A stretch of DNA of 20,980 nucleotides from Candidatus Aminicenantota bacterium (GCA_016926925.1 JAFGNQ010000419.1:1-20980), one strand, 5' to 3'. Shown: positions 1-7,928, counted from the stretch's first letter. Program-made: numbers and translations. Notes: generated by a model from the sequence alone, not told the origin.

Positions 1-91
1 CGGTTAACCTCTGAGCGTCAAGCCCGGAGGTGGAAAGAAAAAATAAAGCGAAAAAGACAACAAAAACATGGAACGCTACAATTTTTTTCAT
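1..91 (-). CDS. N-terminus of an exported protein (partial)
   Basis: The ATG (89-91 on the plus strand) follows a GGGGAGAG ribosome binding site. The 30 visible residues start MKKIVAFHVFVVFFALFFL and end STSGLDAQRLT. This is a classic Sec signal peptide: a Lys-Lys N-region, a long Phe/Val-rich core, and a likely cleavage after a small residue near the Asp-Ala-Gln. The reading frame stays open to the window edge. Endings such as AQ-x-LTG are common at the mature N-terminus of TonB-dependent receptors with a carboxypeptidase-regulatory-like plug. That identity is only a guess, because no mature domain is visible. A promoter-like pair lies just upstream. Confidence 0.6.
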   Translation of the reverse strand, partial: MKKIVAFHVFVVFFALFFLSTSGLDAQRLT

Positions 92-138
92 GATCTCTCC
101 CCTTGCATTTCGAATTCCCTTTTTTGGGATTGTTAATC

Positions 139-167
139 ATTTCACCAATATTTGAAAGCGTTGTCAA
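139..167 (-). promoter_or_regulatory. Candidate sigma70-type promoter for the leftward exported-protein gene
   Basis: Read on the minus strand, a perfect TTGACA (162-167) is followed by 17 bases and then TGAAAT (139-144, four of six matches to TATAAT). It lies about 50 bases upstream of the ATG at 91. It also lies downstream of the hairpin that closes the tetratricopeptide remnant, so it would give the exported-protein gene its own transcript. Confidence 0.4.
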
Positions 168-187
168 GAGAAATAAATTGCCGGGGT

Positions 188-211
188 AATAGGCTGACCG
201 GCCGACCTATT
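188..211 (-). terminator. Hairpin at the stop codon of the tetratricopeptide remnant
   Basis: AATAGG (188-193) and CCTATT (206-211) are perfect inverted arms around a GC-rich 12-base centre. The hairpin overlaps the TAG at 207-209. On the minus strand it is followed by a mixed stretch and then ATTTATTTC, so the T-tract is poor. It may end the leftward transcript that contains the CocE hydrolase and the remnant. Confidence 0.3.
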
Positions 212-499
212 GCGCTTTCGGTTCCTTCTTTCGGAGGGAATCGGCGGCTTTTTGAACGTCCGCTTGGGAGGGATTGATCTCCAGCGATTTTTCCCAGGCG
301 CTCAGAGCCTCGGTCGTGTTTCCCAACCTCAAGTGGCATTCCCCGCGAAGGTTCAAGAAGACGATGTTCAGCCCGTAGTGGGAGATCCTTGTTCCAGGAT
401 TTTCAGGGCTTTTTCCCATTCGCCTCTTCGATGATAGGCACTGGCCGAACTGAGCAAAACCATCCCATCGGATTCATGTCCTATCTTTCTATCATGAAT
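207..499 (-). pseudogene. Tetratricopeptide-repeat remnant, frameshifted
   Basis: Two adjacent minus-strand frames together read as one tetratricopeptide-type sequence. The upstream part contains AYHRRGEWEKALKILEQG and soon hits a TGA. The downstream part, one frame over, contains GECHLRLGNTTEALSAWEKS followed by LEINPSQADVQ, and ends at TAG (207-209). The W-x-K-A-L and G-x-x-x-E-A-L-x-x-W-x-K-S-L-x-I-N-P spacing is typical of TPR helices. Restoring one base near 386-389 joins the halves as LEQG-ISHYGLNIVFLNLRG. No good start is visible: the upstream frame runs directly back into the stop codon of the CocE gene. This is most likely the C-terminal scrap of a larger gene. A single-base sequencing error could account for the frameshift, but not for the missing N-terminus. 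Confidence 0.55.
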
Positions 500-2314
500 T
501 TATTCCTTTGATGTATTCCTCGGAATTACCGGGAGAATTATTCTCGAGGGATTTTTCGGGCCGTGAAAGATTGTCTGTGTTGCACGAACCCAGGAATCGT
601 CTTCGCCGAACGGACGGCCTGTGTTGGGATTCCGGTCCAAGAAGGGAAAATAGCTGCTGGTTACAGATATCCTTATGCGGTGGCCTTTTTTGAAAACGTG
701 ACTTGTGTGCATCAACGCTATTGAAAATTTGTAGATACGACCGGACTCCAGCAGTGAAGGCTCTGACTCGGAATCACGGTACCTGCCCCTTATCACACCG
801 GATAGAGGAGGGGTAATGTTCTGGGAGTAGCCGCAGGGATGAACATCGCAGACCTTGACCACAAAATCCGTGTCCTTAGCTGAAGAAGACGCATAAATTT
901 CGGCTGTTACCGGCCCTGTGACCTCACAATCCTCCGTCAAGGGATCGGACGTATAGACACAGACATCATTCCTCACCTCAATAGTCCGGAGGTCCCTCAC
1001 TCCGGGTTCCTCGAAAAAATAATCCGTGACGGGGTTTGAAGGGTCATAGATATAGCGATCCGTTTTTTCATTGACCGGGATTTCCACACTCAGGGTTCCG
1101 TCTCCCCATAAAGAGTTTGCCGCACTGTCGCTCCGAAGGTAAAGAGAAGTGAATTCTGTCCGGAATAAGGGCCATTGCTGTTCGGCCCTCCAAACGTTGT
1201 CTCCCATCACGAAAAATTTGATCGGAGGGTCCTTCATGATACCGTTGTCGATTCCCTTCATCCAGAAATCGAACCACCGGAGTGCGAGTGCATCGACATC
1301 GACGACGGCGTCAGGTCCGAAATCGATATCTCCCGCTTTGGATGACTCCCAGTCGCAATGTGTCCATGGGCCGATAATGAGCTTCTGTCCTGTTCTTGCC
1401 TTGTCGGTTTTGCCGTTGGCCTTCATACCGAGAAAATTCAAGAGGGCGCCCGGCTGACCGTATCCATCGTCATACCATCCGGTCAGATTGTAAGCGGGAA
1501 CGCTCACGTTCCTGTGTCCTTTTTCGATGTCGGAAAAATCCCAGAAAGGCCCATTGTCGGGATGAGCGAGCCAATCGAAGTAATAGGGGCAGAGTCCATC
1601 GAAAATGGGCAATTTGATCAGGGGAGTGTATTTCAGCCACTTCCATTTGTTTTCTTCCCAGGTTGAAAAATTATTTTCAGCTTCTCCCCGATCCTTATCC
1701 ATTCCCTTGTGGCGGCGGATGTCCGGCAGCCTGTCGTACAGCCAACCTATCCATGACAGGTCAAAGGTTCCCCCAAAAAAGAAAAAATGGCGGCCGTTTG
1801 CAAAAGTGCACTGGGGAAAGATGGCAACGAGGTGCGGCGGGTCGGTAACCGCAGCCAGCCACTGGACAGCTCCCAAATAGGAACAGCCGTACATCGCGAC
1901 TTTTCCGTTCACAAAGGGCAACCCGGATGCCCATTCGACAGAGTCATAGCCGTCCCTTATTTCCTGGACATAAGGCAGAAAATCTCCCTCTGAAGAATAA
2001 CGCCCCCTGACATCCTGGATGATGACCGCATAACCGCATTGAACGGCTTTGACTGGGAAAGAAGAGTATTTGCCGTAATCCTCTTTGTTATAGGGCGTTC
2101 TGATTAGGATAGCGGGGAATTTCCCGGGTGCATCGGGTCTGTAGACATCGGAAAAGAGTCTGTTGCCGTCTCTCATCGCCCCGGGAACTCCTTTGTCGAC
2201 AGTTACTTTATAGACCTGCCTTTGCATCTCGGCTGCCAGGTAAATAGGTGCAGAGAGCAGCGTCAAAAGTACGAAGACGGCCGTTTTGTAGTGAACGTGC
2301 TTTAAGAATTTCAT
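500..2314 (-). CDS. Secreted CocE/NonD (peptidase S15-type) alpha/beta hydrolase
   Basis: This 604-residue serine hydrolase belongs to the X-prolyl dipeptidyl peptidase / cocaine esterase family, which cleaves acyl or aminoacyl ester and amide bonds. The start is placed at MKFLKHVHYK because AGAGGAG lies just upstream; an in-frame start 22 codons earlier lacks this support. Residues 1-29 form a Sec signal peptide (hydrophobic TAVFVLLTLLSAPIYLAA). The nucleophile elbow G-C-S-Y-L-G puts Ser at about 145. The GWYDDGY segment supplies Asp at about 282, and GPWTH supplies His at about 319, all in family order. The C-terminal half (about 380-604) is the jelly-roll domain, including the TSHVFKKGHRIRISVTSS strand. 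It is divergent from the M20 gene at 2705. The substrate cannot be told; family members range from peptidases to esterases and amidases. Confidence 0.9.
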   Translation of the reverse strand: MKFLKHVHYKTAVFVLLTLLSAPIYLAAEMQRQVYKVTVDKGVPGAMRDGNRLFSDVYRPDAPGKFPAILIRTPYNKEDYGKYSSFPVKAVQCGYAVIIQDVRGRYSSEGDFLPYVQEIRDGYDSVEWASGLPFVNGKVAMYGCSYLGAVQWLAAVTDPPHLVAIFPQCTFANGRHFFFFGGTFDLSWIGWLYDRLPDIRRHKGMDKDRGEAENNFSTWEENKWKWLKYTPLIKLPIFDGLCPYYFDWLAHPDNGPFWDFSDIEKGHRNVSVPAYNLTGWYDDGYGQPGALLNFLGMKANGKTDKARTGQKLIIGPWTHCDWESSKAGDIDFGPDAVVDVDALALRWFDFWMKGIDNGIMKDPPIKFFVMGDNVWRAEQQWPLFRTEFTSLYLRSDSAANSLWGDGTLSVEIPVNEKTDRYIYDPSNPVTDYFFEEPGVRDLRTIEVRNDVCVYTSDPLTEDCEVTGPVTAEIYASSSAKDTDFVVKVCDVHPCGYSQNITPPLSGVIRGRYRDSESEPSLLESGRIYKFSIALMHTSHVFKKGHRIRISVTSSYFPFLDRNPNTGRPFGEDDSWVRATQTIFHGPKNPSRIILPVIPRNTSKE

Positions 2315-2704
2315 TTTTCTCCTCTTTCTATAGGGTTCATCGCACATATGGAAACCGGATCTGCAAAAAAGCGAAACCATGCCATCAGATTCATTTGCGT
2401 TCCCTTAACTTGTTTGTGCTGCTTCGGTCGGGAGCTCGATTCCCAATCCCTCTTTTTTTCTGCAGAGCTCCCTTTTTGCAGCATGTCAATGTCTGCATGT
2501 TATCACTTCGGAGAATCGGATACAATTCTTCGAGCCTTAAACCGCAGCAAAAAAAACCTAGAGGGATGCGTGAAGCGAACAGGAGGCGATCGAAAAAAAT
2601 CTTTCTTTTTGAGATAGGAAATGGTGTATGATAAAAAATTCAGAAAGCAACCGATAAAAACCCTGCGGTCGACAAGCTTTCAACGGCTGGAGAATGGAGG
2701 AAAC
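2315..2704. other. Divergent intergenic region between the CocE hydrolase and AbgB-like M20 genes
   Basis: These 390 bases separate two divergently transcribed genes. Overlapping open frames here have poor composition and no ribosome binding site. The region contains a perfect inverted repeat, GGGAGCTC (2430-2437) and GAGCTCCC (2465-2472), followed on the plus strand by TTTTT. A smaller CTGCA/TGCAG pair (2460-2464 and 2477-2481) partly overlaps it. It also contains the promoter-like sequence listed separately. No RNA gene or known riboswitch was recognised. Confidence 0.6.
2609..2637 (+). promoter_or_regulatory. Candidate promoter of the AbgB-like M20 gene
   Basis: TTGAGA (2609-2614), a 17-base spacer, then TAAAAA (2632-2637). 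A start near 2644 would leave a leader of about 60 bases before the ATG at 2705. This rests on motif match and position only. Confidence 0.35.
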
Positions 2705-4174
2705 ATGAAACGCGTTCAATTTTTCCTGAGTTGTTTGATCCTTTTCGGTCTTATTCCGCTCTCTTATGCGGAACCGGAGCAGTCAATTCTGCAAATGAAG
2801 AAGGAAATAGTGAAGGCCATAGAAAAGAAGGCGCCGCTTCTTATCGATGTGAGCGATAAAATCTGGGAGTACGCCGAAATCGCCATGATGGAATATGAAT
2901 CGTCGGCACTTCTCGAAGAAACCCTCGAAAGAGAAGGCTTTCGAATCGAGAGGGATGTGGCCGGGATGCCTACCGCTTTCGTGGCCACTTTCGGTTCGGG
3001 AAGGCCGATAATCGGGATTCTGGCCGAGTATGATGCTCTGCCGGGGCTTTCTCAGGAAAGCCAGCCCTTTAAAAAAGTGTTGTCGGAGGGAGCCGCCGGA
3101 CACGGCTGCGGTCATAATTTATTCGGTGCCGGAAGCCTCGGAGCCGCTTTGGGGCTCAAAGAAATCATGGAAAAGCACAAAATCCCGGGAACCCTGCGTC
3201 TGTATGGCTGCCCGGCTGAGGAAGATGTGGGAGGGAAATTGTATATGGCCCGAGACGGGCTCTTCGATGACCTGGATGTCTGCTTCGCATGGCATCCGTC
3301 TTCCGAAACCCAGGTCGATGTCGATGGCAGTCAGGCTGTCGACGATATTTATGTTGAGTTTTTCGGAAAAACAGCCCACGCGGCTTTCGATCCCTGGATG
3401 GGAAACAGTGCTCTTGACTCAGTGGAGATGATGACCTTCGGAGTCAATATGCTCAGGGAACACGTCAAGCCGTCCGTACGCATCCATTATGTCATCACCG
3501 ATGGAGGAAAAGTCCCCAACATCGTTCCCGAGTATGCAAAAGTCTGGATTTGGGTGAGGGATTCGAATAGAGCCGGAGTAAAGGCCGTGGTCGCGAAGGT
3601 AGAGAAAATCGTTGAAGGGTCGGCTTTAGCGACAGGGACCACATCGAAAATTCATTATGCCGGGAGCTACCATGAGATGTTGGTCAATCTGAAGGGCGAG
3701 GGTATCATGCAAAAAAACCTGGATATGATCGGGGGGATCACATATACGGCCGAAGAAATTGCCTATGCGAAGCGGATCCAGAAAGAGGCCGGTGTCGAGG
3801 AAAAAGGAATGGACGCCGAGGTCCCGAAAATGAAAGAACCGTCCAAGGATCCGTCAGGTGGATCTACGGATGTGGCCGAAGTGAGCTGGATTGCGCCGAC
3901 TGTTCATTTTTCAGCTGCCTGTGCCCCTCTCGGGGTCCCCTGGCATAGCTGGGCTGTTGTTGCATCGGGCAAGCATCCCCTCGGTTATAAGGGGATGATA
4001 TTGGCTGCAGAAGTTATGGCGACGACTGCGCTCGATCTTTTTTTGGATCAGAAGGCTTTAGCGGAGATACAAAAAGAGTTCAAAGAAAAGAAAAAGGACT
4101 ATGTCTACAAAAGCGGCATTCCGGCCGGCCAAAAACCCCCTTTAAGACCTAAAAAGAAACAATTCTTTTTATGA
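2705..4174 (+). CDS. Secreted M20-family amidohydrolase, AbgB-like
   Basis: This 489-residue dinuclear-metal amidohydrolase resembles the aminobenzoyl-glutamate utilisation protein B group, whose members cleave N-acyl or N-aroyl amino acids. The start at MKRVQFFLSC is chosen for the GGAGG four bases upstream; an in-frame start 28 codons earlier lacks one. Residues 1-22 form a Sec signal peptide with likely cleavage after LSYA. Metal and catalytic segments are in order: AEYDALPGLS (108-116), GHGCGH (132-137, ligands Cys135/His137), GCPAEED (168-174, catalytic and ligand Glu172/173), AWHP (195-198), and the lid-domain GKTAHAA (221-227). A C-terminal STDVAEVSW plus HSWAVVASG is characteristic of AbgB relatives. 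The secretion signal is notable, since E. coli AbgB is cytoplasmic. It converges with the MttB-like gene. Exact substrate unknown. Confidence 0.88.
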   Translation: MKRVQFFLSCLILFGLIPLSYAEPEQSILQMKKEIVKAIEKKAPLLIDVSDKIWEYAEIAMMEYESSALLEETLEREGFRIERDVAGMPTAFVATFGSGRPIIGILAEYDALPGLSQESQPFKKVLSEGAAGHGCGHNLFGAGSLGAALGLKEIMEKHKIPGTLRLYGCPAEEDVGGKLYMARDGLFDDLDVCFAWHPSSETQVDVDGSQAVDDIYVEFFGKTAHAAFDPWMGNSALDSVEMMTFGVNMLREHVKPSVRIHYVITDGGKVPNIVPEYAKVWIWVRDSNRAGVKAVVAKVEKIVEGSALATGTTSKIHYAGSYHEMLVNLKGEGIMQKNLDMIGGITYTAEEIAYAKRIQKEAGVEEKGMDAEVPKMKEPSKDPSGGSTDVAEVSWIAPTVHFSAACAPLGVPWHSWAVVASGKHPLGYKGMILAAEVMATTALDLFLDQKALAEIQKEFKEKKKDYVYKSGIPAGQKPPLRPKKKQFFL

Positions 4175-4175
4175 T

Positions 4176-4209
4176 TTCGCTCATGATCATCAGGATTCTG
4201 ATGAGCGAA
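4176..4209. terminator. Inverted repeat between convergent genes, likely bidirectional terminator
   Basis: TTCGCTCAT (4176-4184) and ATGAGCGAA (4201-4209) form a nine-base stem. A competing inner hairpin TCATCAG-GATT-CTGATGA (4187-4204) shares bases with it. It sits between the stop of the M20 gene (4174) and the end of the MttB-like gene (4190), and overlaps the last codons of the latter. AT-rich sequence flanks both sides, but neither side has a clean T-tract. Confidence 0.45.
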
Positions 4210-5638
4210 TTATTTTCTCCAGTTCCGCACTCACCTCCCGGGGGATGGGATCTGGCTGGTGAGTGTTCAAGATATGGCGCGCTCTTTCCAGGGCCCAATC
4301 CCTGGCGCCGTCTTTTTTCTCTTTCCATTCACTGTAAGGACGGCGGTCCATGAGCGTGGGAAGCCAGAGCTCCCGCATGTGTTTGCGGGTGTGTTCTTGT
4401 GTCAGGAAATGTGCTCCGGGACCCACCTTGCGGATGGTCTCGATTCCCAGGGTCTCTGTGTTGACTTCAATCCCTTGCATCATTTTGTGGATGATGTCGA
4501 ATATTTCGCAGTCCATGATCAACTGTTCGTACGACCAGATCAAGCTGCCGTTCAAGAGTCCTATACCTTGAAGTATATCCGACATCACGACTGCGGCCAT
4601 GAATGCGGAAAGGCTGTTCTCGATTCCCGCCTGCCAATTGGGCTCTTTCGCTCCTGTGGCGTAGGATCCCATCGAGAGAGGGATGTTGTAGTGGTCCGCA
4701 AGAATATTGGATGCTGCACCGAAAAGAAAATCTTCCGGTCCCCCTCCTGTGTAGGCTCCGGTCCGTAAATCCATCGTGGTTTGGGCGGCCGCATAGAAAA
4801 CGGGTGAACCCGGGTAGGCCAGTTGGATAAGAGCCAGACCGCTCAACACTTCCGCATTTCCGACAACGAGACTTCCGGCCGGAGTGACGGGACCTGAGGA
4901 AGCGCAGGAGACCATAGTCATGAATCCGACGGGCAGACCGGCTCCGGCTGCAGCCAGAGCTGCCTCCAAGCTGCCCGGATCGTGTGCCAGGGGAGAAATG
5001 GAACACACGACCAATGAGAGAATAGGATGTTCTCGCAGCTTCCTTTCCCCACCGGCAATGGCTTTGGCCATCTCCACAGCCGCCAGAGCTTCCTTTTCCG
5101 AATAAATGCTCTCGGTTTGCACATGCTTTGCGGAGTTCTCCCAAATGGCTTTGAGTTCGTGGAGACTGCGTGTCCCGGGAGGGCAATCCTGGGCCGATAC
5201 GGGAACCCAGTTGAAAGCAACCTGTTGACATCCATCGGCGACACGGGCGATTTCCTGGACATCTTTCAAGCAGGAACGCCGGAGCTCTCCGGTCCGGATG
5301 TCGATCACTTCCACGCCGCAGCCGTCCGTGCCGACAAAGACATGGTTCCCGTCCAGAGGTAGATCCAGAGCTTTGTTTCTTGCCCCTAAAGAAAAGACCG
5401 GTGGCGCGGCCTTGAGTGCGTTCTCGACTGTCTCGCTACGGATTTTGACCACGGAAGTTTCGCGGTCGATATCGGCCCCATGCTCTTCCCAGATGTCCAG
5501 AGCTTTTGCGGAGGGAAACTTAACGCCTACCGTTTCGAGGACTTCCATAGTGGCGGCGTGAATGCGCCGAACATCCTTCGGCTTGAGAATGTCGAGATGC
5601 AATCGGGGATTTGTTATGGATTTAATCGATGTCGTCAT
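4190..5638 (-). CDS. MttB-family (trimethylamine methyltransferase superfamily) protein, non-pyrrolysine
   Basis: This 482-residue member of the MttB superfamily is in the group whose characterised members move a methyl group from trimethylamine or quaternary amines (glycine betaine, proline betaine, carnitine, gamma-butyrobetaine) to a corrinoid protein. Family traits visible are the N-terminal RRIHAATMEVLETVGVKF, the GTDGCGVEVIDIRTGELRR strand pair, the Ala/Gly-rich barrel core around GPVTPAGSLVVGNAEVLSG, and the C-terminal GPGAHFLTQEHTRKHMRELW. There is no in-frame amber codon, so it is not a pyrrolysine enzyme; it aligns with MtgB-like homologues. The start has GGAGGTGAGGGA just upstream. 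It is the last gene of the leftward run, 29 bases after the second P1 peptidase. No corrinoid-binding partner or reactivase is in the window, so acceptor and substrate are unknown. Confidence 0.85.
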   Translation of the reverse strand: MTTSIKSITNPRLHLDILKPKDVRRIHAATMEVLETVGVKFPSAKALDIWEEHGADIDRETSVVKIRSETVENALKAAPPVFSLGARNKALDLPLDGNHVFVGTDGCGVEVIDIRTGELRRSCLKDVQEIARVADGCQQVAFNWVPVSAQDCPPGTRSLHELKAIWENSAKHVQTESIYSEKEALAAVEMAKAIAGGERKLREHPILSLVVCSISPLAHDPGSLEAALAAAGAGLPVGFMTMVSCASSGPVTPAGSLVVGNAEVLSGLALIQLAYPGSPVFYAAAQTTMDLRTGAYTGGGPEDFLFGAASNILADHYNIPLSMGSYATGAKEPNWQAGIENSLSAFMAAVVMSDILQGIGLLNGSLIWSYEQLIMDCEIFDIIHKMMQGIEVNTETLGIETIRKVGPGAHFLTQEHTRKHMRELWLPTLMDRRPYSEWKEKKDGARDWALERARHILNTHQPDPIPREVSAELEKIIRSSES

Positions 5639-5667
5639 TCCCTCACCTCCATCGTGCTTCTTTACTG

Positions 5668-6732
5668 CTAAAGGGTTTTGGCGAAAGATTCGAGAACTAG
5701 GGCGAAGCTGTCCTCGGAGATAGGATCCAGCCTTCTGTTCAAATTCCCTTTTATAGACACGGCTAAGCTCAGAGAGCGGAGTACGGCTTCTTTGACGGAC
5801 TCTGAGCCTGCTATGGTTATGCCATCGAGGGCACTGTCATCGATGGCCCTCAATTCCATTTTTTTAAGCTCTGTTTCCTTCCAGCTTACGGAGTTGGCTG
5901 TCGTAAAAAGCAGGCAGACCTTGGCATCGCCTTGACTCCGGGTTGTCTCGAACGGAGGCAAGGACAGGATGATACCGGCGGTCACTTGCCGAATCTGATA
6001 AGGCAGGAGCGGTATATCCGTAGCCAAAATCATGGTCAATGATCCCTGAGACTCGAATTCGCCTTCCTTCGGTGAAGAATCCCCGTTGTTTGCCCGCCGG
6101 CTGTTTCCGCAGTTAGAGGCCACAAGAGTACCGATAGTGAATTGTTTGCCTCCGAATGCGATTATACGGGAAGACAGTCCTATTCCGCCTTTGGAATCAT
6201 ACGCCTTCAATCCCGATCCGATGCCGATAGAGCCTTCCTCGATCGTCCGGTCCGAAACATTCTTAATCAGCCGGATGACATCGGAATCCTTGATGGTTGC
6301 TCCGTCTGAACCATTGAGGTAGGAATCATCCACACTTAAAACCACCGGAGGCCAGATTTCCGAACGGCCGATGAGGAACCCGCAGGAAAGAACCGCATTA
6401 TAGACAGTTCCGGTATCGTATGGATTGGCCAGAACGATTGGTGAATTGAGATAGGCGAAATCCTCAGCGACGGCATATCCTGTAAAATCGCTTCTATTCT
6501 TGAAACTCGAAAATCCGAAAAAGAATCTCCGATCGTCCTCCAAACCGGAGGGAAGGACTGCGGTTACACCTGTGCGTATGGGAATTTTTTGTCCCGACCT
6601 GCCGAATGTATCCCGGGAGACGGTCAGATGCCCTACTTTGACGTCGTTGACGTCGATGATGGCGTTCTTGGGTCCCCGGGGAAATTTCCAGGCCAACTTT
6701 TCGATCAAGCTGATTTTGTTTATGTCGCTCAA
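5668..6732 (-). CDS. P1-family (S58, DmpA/BapA-type) peptidase, no signal peptide
   Basis: This 354-residue N-terminal-nucleophile hydrolase is in the family of L-aminopeptidase DmpA, the beta-peptidyl aminopeptidases and nylon-oligomer hydrolase NylC. These are made as proenzymes that cut themselves before a Ser or Thr, which becomes the nucleophile. The expected Gly230-Ser231 junction is present in QGSLTMILATDIPLLP. The N-terminal half contains NAIIDVNDVKVGHLT and the RTGVTAVLPSG loop. The start is TTG, overlapping the stop of the preceding paralogue in a TTGA, with AAAGGAT upstream; no ATG lies near. It therefore looks translationally coupled. No secretion signal is visible, unlike its upstream paralogue, so it is probably cytoplasmic. 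Substrate unknown. Confidence 0.88.
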   Translation of the reverse strand: MSDINKISLIEKLAWKFPRGPKNAIIDVNDVKVGHLTVSRDTFGRSGQKIPIRTGVTAVLPSGLEDDRRFFFGFSSFKNRSDFTGYAVAEDFAYLNSPIVLANPYDTGTVYNAVLSCGFLIGRSEIWPPVVLSVDDSYLNGSDGATIKDSDVIRLIKNVSDRTIEEGSIGIGSGLKAYDSKGGIGLSSRIIAFGGKQFTIGTLVASNCGNSRRANNGDSSPKEGEFESQGSLTMILATDIPLLPYQIRQVTAGIILSLPPFETTRSQGDAKVCLLFTTANSVSWKETELKKMELRAIDDSALDGITIAGSESVKEAVLRSLSLAVSIKGNLNRRLDPISEDSFALVLESFAKTL

Positions 6733-7928
6733 TTCGGATCCTTTATTCTATGGTATTTTTTCATGATTTTTTCGACCTGATCAAGGGGCAGGCCGAAGGC
6801 TGTGTTCCCGTTTGTCCCGACGACTGTTGAGGCAGAGGTGAGAGCATTGAGGATAGCTTCCTGGGTGGCTTCGACGGTTCCCTGATAAAGAGAGGATATC
6901 CAAAAATCGTTCACGGCCGCAAGGTGTCGAAAAGGATCCGGTCCTATGCTTGGGAGTTTGTTTGCCGTCGAAAATGCCAGGATGATGTCGCCGCTCTCCG
7001 TGTGGGAAGTCGCCCCGGTCTGCGCCAAGCCCATGATGACCCTTTTTGCGATTTTTTTCAGCTGGTAGGGGAGGAGAGGAGCATCGGTTGCAGCAATAAG
7101 TATGATGGATTTGGATTTTCCCTGACGGATCTCAAATCCCCGGATTTCCCGGCCTACGGGGACACCGTCGATCCTCAGTTGGTTCCTGCCGGCCGTGTTG
7201 GCCATGACGAGAACTCCCACCGTGTACTTTTCCCGGCCTATGGAGACGCACCTTGAGGACGTGCCGATTCCTCCTTTAAACCCGAAAGTCGTCATTCCCG
7301 TTCCACCGCCGACAACGCCTTCCTCAACAGGGCCGCTCTTAGCCTCCTGGATGGCCTGCAAAACATCCTCATCCGTGATCATCCGCCTCTCTGCGTCGCT
7401 TAAAAATGCATCGAAACATTCGGCGACGACCGGAGCTGGTATGCGGGAAAGCCCCTTTTTCTTTATCTGTGAAGCCAGATAATCGGATGCGGCCCTGTAA
7501 ACGATCCCCACATTGTAAGTTCCGGTTAGAAAAACAGGAGATCTCAATCTCCCTGTCTCTTCGATTGGAGCGACGCCTGTCATCTCGCCCCAGCCGTTCT
7601 GGCTGAAATAGGCGGCGAAAAGGTTTTCCTCCAATATTCGTCCGCCATTGGGGAAGATGGCCGTCACTCCGGTTCGAATGGCTGCCTTGCCCTCATCATG
7701 GATGATGGTCGTTTGTCCCACACGGATGCCGCCGACATCCGTAATGGCGTTCCACGGTCCGGGCGCTAAATCTCCGATGATGATTCCCAGCTCCCGAAGT
7801 CTTTTTCGATGGGTGCTTCCACCCAAATCTTCCCCTGATAGTCTTTCTTGAACCTGCTGCAAGAGAGTGCTCATGGGAAGTATGCCGAGTCCTCCGGCGG
7901 TCATTTGAATGAAATTTCGTCGATTCAT
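6729..7928 (-). CDS. P1-family (S58, DmpA/BapA-type) peptidase with Tat signal
   Basis: This 399-residue paralogue of the next gene begins MNRRNFIQMTAGGLGIL, a twin-arginine signal with a hydrophobic core, so export in folded form is expected. The ATG at 7928 is preferred over an in-frame GTG three codons upstream (7937), because AAAGGTGA sits at ribosome-binding distance from the ATG and covers the GTG. Family segments are NAITDVGGIRVGQTTI (60-75), RTGVTAIFPNGG (85-96), GGIGTSSR (219-226), VGVLVMANTAGRN (237-249) and IILIAATDAPLLPYQLK (275-291). The predicted nucleophile aligned with Ser231 of the paralogue is Ser274, but the residue before it is Lys273, where DmpA has Gly. Its stop overlaps the TTG start of the paralogue. 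The pair could act on the same substrate in two compartments. Confidence 0.88.
   Translation of the reverse strand: MNRRNFIQMTAGGLGILPMSTLLQQVQERLSGEDLGGSTHRKRLRELGIIIGDLAPGPWNAITDVGGIRVGQTTIIHDEGKAAIRTGVTAIFPNGGRILEENLFAAYFSQNGWGEMTGVAPIEETGRLRSPVFLTGTYNVGIVYRAASDYLASQIKKKGLSRIPAPVVAECFDAFLSDAERRMITDEDVLQAIQEAKSGPVEEGVVGGGTGMTTFGFKGGIGTSSRCVSIGREKYTVGVLVMANTAGRNQLRIDGVPVGREIRGFEIRQGKSKSIILIAATDAPLLPYQLKKIAKRVIMGLAQTGATSHTESGDIILAFSTANKLPSIGPDPFRHLAAVNDFWISSLYQGTVEATQEAILNALTSASTVVGTNGNTAFGLPLDQVEKIMKKYHRIKDPN

Noticed and set aside
2248..2631. Rightward 127- and 89-codon frames in the divergent region
   Set aside because: No ribosome binding site, no domain, overlap with the CocE start and with each other.
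2638..2704. Riboswitch in the M20 leader
   Set aside because: The leader is about 60 bases and matches no known aptamer that I could recall, including folate and c-di-GMP classes.
4467..5231. 254-codon frame on the same strand as the MttB-like gene
   Set aside because: It is a shifted-frame shadow: Arg/Ser/Gly rich, low complexity and without a domain, while the MttB frame is full length and conserved.
4190..5638. Pyrrolysine-type MttB
   Set aside because: No in-frame TAG occurs before the true stop, so read-through is not needed and pyrrolysine is not expected.
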